Positions 39,259 to 44,780 of a stretch of DNA of 44,780 bases are shown here, piece by piece (position 1 is the stretch's first letter; each line of letters starts with the position of its first letter). The notes under the pieces were generated by a model, which was not told where the DNA came from, did not search any database, and saw only the letters and a program-made list of their open reading frames with translations. This DNA is from Gammaproteobacteria bacterium (lineage in GTDB: Bacteria > Pseudomonadota > Gammaproteobacteria > Acidiferrobacterales > SZUA-150), in assembly GCA_029880755.1 (NCBI GenBank), contig JAOUNW010000003.1, positions 1 to 44,780 of the forward strand. Direction: 5' to 3'. The translations under genes and the position numbers were made by a program.

Positions 39259-40080
39259 TTGAGTAAGGCAAATCACGCCCAATCTTTCGGCGAAGACCCA
39301 ACCTCCGTCCGAGATACCAGTCACTACAAAGAAGAGTACGTCAAAAGTTTCGTGGAGAAATGGGATGAACTCATCGACTGGGAACGACGCTGGAAAAGTG
39401 AGGGTGAGTTTTTTATTGAACAACTGAGAAGCTATGGCGTAAAACGCGTACTTGATGTGGCAACGGGAACCGGCTTCCATTCTGTGCGACTGTTGAGCGC
39501 GGGCTTTGATGTGGTCAGCGCCGACGGCAGTCCGGAAATGCTGGCAAGGGCATTTCAAAATGCCCGCAACCGCGGCTACATTCTGCGTGCAGTTCAAGCG
39601 GACTGGCGCTGGTTAAATCGTACCATTCATGAACAATTTGATGCTGTCATTTGCCTGGGTAATTCCTTTACCCATTTATTCAAGGAACATGACCGGCGCA
39701 AGGCCCTGGCGGAGTATTACGCCACATTGAATCATGACGGCATTTTGATTCTCGATCAGCGTAATTACGACTCCATACTGGACGAGGGATTCAGCACTAA
39801 ACACAAATTCTATTATTGTGGCGAGGATGTAGTGGCTGAACCGGAACATGTCGATGAAGGCCTGGCCCGTTTTCGGTATTCCTTTCCTGACGGATCCGCA
39901 TACCACCTCAATATGTTTCCATTGCGCAAGAAATACACCCGGCGCCTGATGCACGAAGTGGGTTTTCAGCATGTTGAAACCTATGGCGACTTTCAAGAGA
40001 CATTCAAGGCGAATGATCCGGACTTTCTGGTACACATAGCGGAAAAAACCTATCAGGAAACAGATGACCCGGAGAGCTAA
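39259..40080 (+). CDS. Glycine/sarcosine N-methyltransferase
   Basis: 273 aa; 'YVKSFVEKWDELIDWERRWKSEGEFFIEQLRSYGVKRVLDVATGTGFHSVRLLSAGFDVVSADGSPEML'; followed by an SDMT-like gene. TTG start. Confidence 0.92.
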   Translation: MSKANHAQSFGEDPTSVRDTSHYKEEYVKSFVEKWDELIDWERRWKSEGEFFIEQLRSYGVKRVLDVATGTGFHSVRLLSAGFDVVSADGSPEMLARAFQNARNRGYILRAVQADWRWLNRTIHEQFDAVICLGNSFTHLFKEHDRRKALAEYYATLNHDGILILDQRNYDSILDEGFSTKHKFYYCGEDVVAEPEHVDEGLARFRYSFPDGSAYHLNMFPLRKKYTRRLMHEVGFQHVETYGDFQETFKANDPDFLVHIAEKTYQETDDPES

Positions 40081-40085
40081 TCACT

Positions 40086-40922
40086 ATGGGAAACAATTAT
40101 TCTGAAGCGGTCAATACGGCCCGCGATTACTACAACAGCGAAGACGCCGATAACTTCTACGCCAACATTTGGGGCGGCGAAGACATCCATATCGGTTTAT
40201 ATAATAGTCCGGAAGAGTCCATCACCAGTGCCAGCCGCCGTACTGTACGGCACATGGCGGCAATGGTGCCACTCAAAACCGAGAATCGCGTGCTCGACAT
40301 CGGTTCCGGCTATGGCGGCGCTGCGCGCTACCTGGCTTCGACTTTCGGCTGCTCCGTCATGGCGCTCAACCTGAGCGAGAAGGAAAATGAGCGCGCCCGA
40401 AGCTACAACAAGGAGCGTGGCCTAAGCCATAAAATCATGGTGGTGGACGGCAGCTTTGAAAATATTCCGGCGCATGAAGAAGAATTTGATATGGTCTGGT
40501 CACAGGACGCCATTTTACATAGCGGTCACAGAGAGAGGGTTATTCAAGAGGTATCCCGAGTATTAAAACTGGGCGGCCGATTCATTTTTACCGACCCAAT
40601 GCAGTCCGATGACTGCCCCGATGGCGTACTGCAACCCATCCTCGACCGGATTCATCTCACCTCCCTTGGCTCTCCCCGCTTTTATCGCGAACAGACTAAA
40701 AAATACGGCATGGTGGAAATTGACTTCGAAGAACATACCGACCAGCTCATCAAACACTACAGCCGGGTCAGGGAAGAAACAGAAAAGAAACAGACTGATC
40801 TAACCAAGGTGGTGGAAACCGAGTACGTGGAGCGCATGAAGAAGGGTCTGGGGCACTGGATAGACGGCGGCGAACGCGGCTATCTGACCTGGGGAATTTT
40901 TGTGTTCCAAAAACAGATCTGA
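40086..40922 (+). CDS. Sarcosine/dimethylglycine N-methyltransferase
   Basis: 278 aa; 'ARDYYNSEDADNFYANIWGGEDIHIGLYNSPEESI', 'VLDIGSGYGGAARYLASTFGCSVMALNLSEKENERAR', 'DMVWSQDAILHSGHR'. Confidence 0.94.
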   Translation: MGNNYSEAVNTARDYYNSEDADNFYANIWGGEDIHIGLYNSPEESITSASRRTVRHMAAMVPLKTENRVLDIGSGYGGAARYLASTFGCSVMALNLSEKENERARSYNKERGLSHKIMVVDGSFENIPAHEEEFDMVWSQDAILHSGHRERVIQEVSRVLKLGGRFIFTDPMQSDDCPDGVLQPILDRIHLTSLGSPRFYREQTKKYGMVEIDFEEHTDQLIKHYSRVREETEKKQTDLTKVVETEYVERMKKGLGHWIDGGERGYLTWGIFVFQKQI

Positions 40923-40946
40923 TCACAAAAACAAGAAACACCGAAC

Positions 40947-42502
<1,556 letters not shown>

Positions 42503-42506
<4 letters not shown>

Positions 42507-42817
42507 TCAATAAAAGAGCAGCAATAGTCGGTCACGCCGTTCGACTTAATCTGAAACGAGGCATTGGCCGCCACCTCAAAGGTGTCACCCGCCCCAAAGC
42601 GGCGCCACGTGCTCTCTCCGGGCAATAATACCTCCACTTCTCCCGACTGAATTTCCATCAGTTCCTTCTTGCCGGTATCAAAGGTGTATTCACCCGGCAG
42701 CATGATACCGAGTGTTTTCTTTTCGCCATTAACAAACTGGATGGTGCGGCTGGTGACGCCGCCGTCGAAATAGATATTGGCCTTTTTAACGACGGTCACA
42801 TTATTAAACTCACTCAT
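42503..42817 (-). CDS. ppnP: Pyrimidine/purine nucleoside phosphorylase (DUF1255/YaiE)
   Basis: 104 aa; '[64 protein letters not shown]...[24 protein letters not shown]'. Confidence 0.95.
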
Positions 42818-42917
42818 TATTGTCTTCTCACGTTATTAACAGAAATTAGTACATTGTGAAATACAGCATCCACTATCCCTTCCTTATCGCTTTGCCAATG
42901 TCTTCCAATGGCCCCTA

Positions 42918-43664
42918 CTACTCTATTCTCAGCGTCAGGTTTACATTGGAAATATAGGTCAGTTCGCCAAAGCTCTGTCCGGCGCCACCCATGGAGTCTT
43001 CCATCTCGTAACTGGCGGACATGGCTTTTAGCTTGGCTTCGCGCAAGCGGTGCTGTGGCGCAGCCTGTATCACCTGCTCCGACAAATTCACCAGCTTCAG
43101 ACGAATGTTGAGTGTCTTTTCATAGACCGCCTTTTTGGCATTAGCGTTTTCTATGGCCTTTTGCAGGGCGCTGTTTTCGTATTTCTGCTTGTCCGATTGT
43201 TCAAAGCGAGTGCTCACTAACGATACGCTGGCATACTCATCCACCAGACTGGATGCGGCTTCCAGTTCCTCGCCGGTATGAATCTCGATAGACACGATAT
43301 TATTCACTTTGTAATTGTTGGGCTTGTCGCCAAAGAATCCGTACTCCGGCGTGGAGGAAAACTTGGAGTCTTTAATGTATTCGGGCTTGATACCCTTCTG
43401 CTTCAGCACGTTCCGGATGGTGTTACGCACTTCTTTATTCTTTTTAATCGCGCCACTGAGCTTGCTGTCTTCCGTCTTAACCACCAATGTAATCACGGCC
43501 TTATCGGCATTTGCCTTGATCTCGCCATAGCCCGAAATAAACACCTTCTCCGGTACCCCGGAAAGATAACTGCTTAGCTCGCCCGGGGTGCCTTTTAGCT
43601 CCGGCTCGGCAACACTGGCAGCGCTGTAAGCCGCCAGAAAAATGAGAAATAAACGGTGCTTCAT
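42918..43664 (-). CDS. SIMPL (DUF541) domain periplasmic protein
   Basis: 248 aa; signal peptide; 'ISGYGEIKANADKAVITLVVKTE', 'SALQKAIENANAKKAVYEKTLNIRLKLVNLSEQ' typical of SIMPL. Confidence 0.9.
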   Translation of the reverse strand: MKHRLFLIFLAAYSAASVAEPELKGTPGELSSYLSGVPEKVFISGYGEIKANADKAVITLVVKTEDSKLSGAIKKNKEVRNTIRNVLKQKGIKPEYIKDSKFSSTPEYGFFGDKPNNYKVNNIVSIEIHTGEELEAASSLVDEYASVSLVSTRFEQSDKQKYENSALQKAIENANAKKAVYEKTLNIRLKLVNLSEQVIQAAPQHRLREAKLKAMSASYEMEDSMGGAGQSFGELTYISNVNLTLRIE

Positions 43665-43915
43665 GATTGTGCTTGCCCTCTATGAATAAACATTCGTTAG
43701 CGGCCTACTTTACTGTCCGCCGGTGGCGGTTACCAGCCGGTATCACCCAGGCCAGACAAAACCCCTCTGTTTACAGGTTATGTTAATTAAGTATTTCGTT
43801 ACATTCTTATGTACCAATATAGAAAAGTTCTATCACGGTAGCCTTAAAACCGATTACGCCTCGACTACACTTGGATCAAGTGGCACAAAACGCCAATTAA
43901 TATGAGGTAAGAATC

Positions 43916-44137
43916 ATGAAACTACATCAATCATTCGACATGGTCACAGGCATGCTCCACGGCATTGTAGGCCTTGGTATGAGCCTGGCAGTCACCTTCC
44001 TGGTCGTTGACCTGTTGTTCCCCGGCACCACCAACATTGTTAACAATGTGGCCGCCATGGTGAACAGCTTTATTGGTCATGGGTTGGTCGGCATGATCGC
44101 ATTGCTGGTGTTCATTTCTCTTTACCGCGACAAATAA
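43916..44137 (+). CDS. Small two-TM membrane protein, uncharacterised (paralog 1)
   Basis: 73 aa; SD 'gaggtaag' upstream; shares 'D-L-LFPG-T--V-N-----------GL-G-IALL-F--L-R-K' with the next gene. Confidence 0.75.
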   Translation: MKLHQSFDMVTGMLHGIVGLGMSLAVTFLVVDLLFPGTTNIVNNVAAMVNSFIGHGLVGMIALLVFISLYRDK

Positions 44138-44182
44138 TTTCTCGCTAACTTAATAGTCAAAAAAGAGAAAGGAGACACTCAA

Positions 44183-44437
44183 ATGGCCAAAGCAACCGAA
44201 AAGCTATCCTTCAAGGATACGCTTAACCAGGTCACTGACTGGCTGCGTTATCTAACGGAGTTTGGCTTTGCACTGATCCTTGCTTTCGTAATGATCGACA
44301 TCCTGTTCCCGGGCGCCACCGGCGTGGTCAAAAATCTCGGGGTGGTAGTTGGTCAGTTCTCGAAAGAAGGACTGTCGGGCCTGATCGCCCTGCTGCTGTT
44401 CCTGGTCTTGTTCCGCAGCAAGCAATTACCCAAGTGA
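44183..44437 (+). CDS. Small two-TM membrane protein, uncharacterised (paralog 2)
   Basis: 84 aa; SD 'aaaggaga' upstream; 'DILFPGATGVVKNLGVVVGQFSKEGLSGLIALLLFLVLFRSK' aligns with paralog 1; followed by a strong terminator. Confidence 0.78.
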   Translation: MAKATEKLSFKDTLNQVTDWLRYLTEFGFALILAFVMIDILFPGATGVVKNLGVVVGQFSKEGLSGLIALLLFLVLFRSKQLPK

Positions 44438-44463
44438 CTGTAATTGACTGGCGAAAGCCAATA

Positions 44464-44489
44464 AAAACGGGCCCAAACGGGCCCGTTTT
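44464..44489 (+). terminator. Rho-independent terminator
   Basis: AAAACGGGCCC aaac GGGCCCGTTTT, 11-bp perfect stem with flanking A/T tracts. Confidence 0.88.
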
Positions 44490-44780
44490 CTTTTGGGATT
44501 GATCCTAACCCATGGGCTGGTTTTATTACGCCAATACGCGGCATCTCCAACCAGTCGTTTGTAATAATTGAGACCATTCTATCTATCACAATAAGCATTT
44601 ACTTATACAGTTATCACTTTTCCCTTAAAAATAAGGACATCGAGGTGTAATATTTGAGACTGGTCACAAACAAATGCAGACCGTTCTATATAATCAACTG
44701 TTGCAGCCGACGAACGAACCAAAAGAATATTCTTAATGCAATTGAAAGAAGTTGATAAAAAATGAAATCGATGATACTAA

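Overview
The window (44,780 bp) looks like a chromosomal segment from a gammaproteobacterium-like organism. It is mostly housekeeping and metabolic genes, with one accessory block of particular interest. In order: the end of a Gfo/Idh/MocA oxidoreductase plus a DegT-type aminotransferase; an orphan soluble RnfB-like ferredoxin with nth; a FIST protein; a four-gene RiPP copper-metallophore (bufferin/HvfA-type) operon consisting of a Cys-repeat precursor, a DUF692 MNIO maturase, a DUF2063 partner and a DoxX protein; then a radical SAM/Cys-rich (ArsS/TIGR04167-like) gene facing a convergent operon of two glycosyltransferases, a small membrane protein and a VOC protein. Next come a PhnD-PAS-GGDEF-EAL protein, argG, a pyruvate/acetoin-type dehydrogenase operon with an E2-E3 fusion, a PuuD-like membrane protein, argD-argF, a FimX-like REC-PAS-GGDEF-EAL protein, an Atm1-like ABC exporter, glnS, chrA, an enlarged YeiH-type transporter with a microprotein and UspA, two flavoproteins, a 2OG-Fe(II) oxygenase, REP-like tandem intergenic repeats, a DUF1232 protein, a glycine-to-betaine methylation cassette with a BCCT transporter, ppnP, a SIMPL protein and two tandem paralogous small membrane proteins. 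No rRNA, tRNA, CRISPR array, prophage or transposase was recognised. The best candidate for an exciting system is the six-Cys EGxCG RiPP operon at 4096-6632 and its rSAM neighbourhood up to 9677. The family itself is known (bufferins/HvfA), so any novelty lies in the precursor architecture and the gene context. All calls come from reading the translations; no searches were run.
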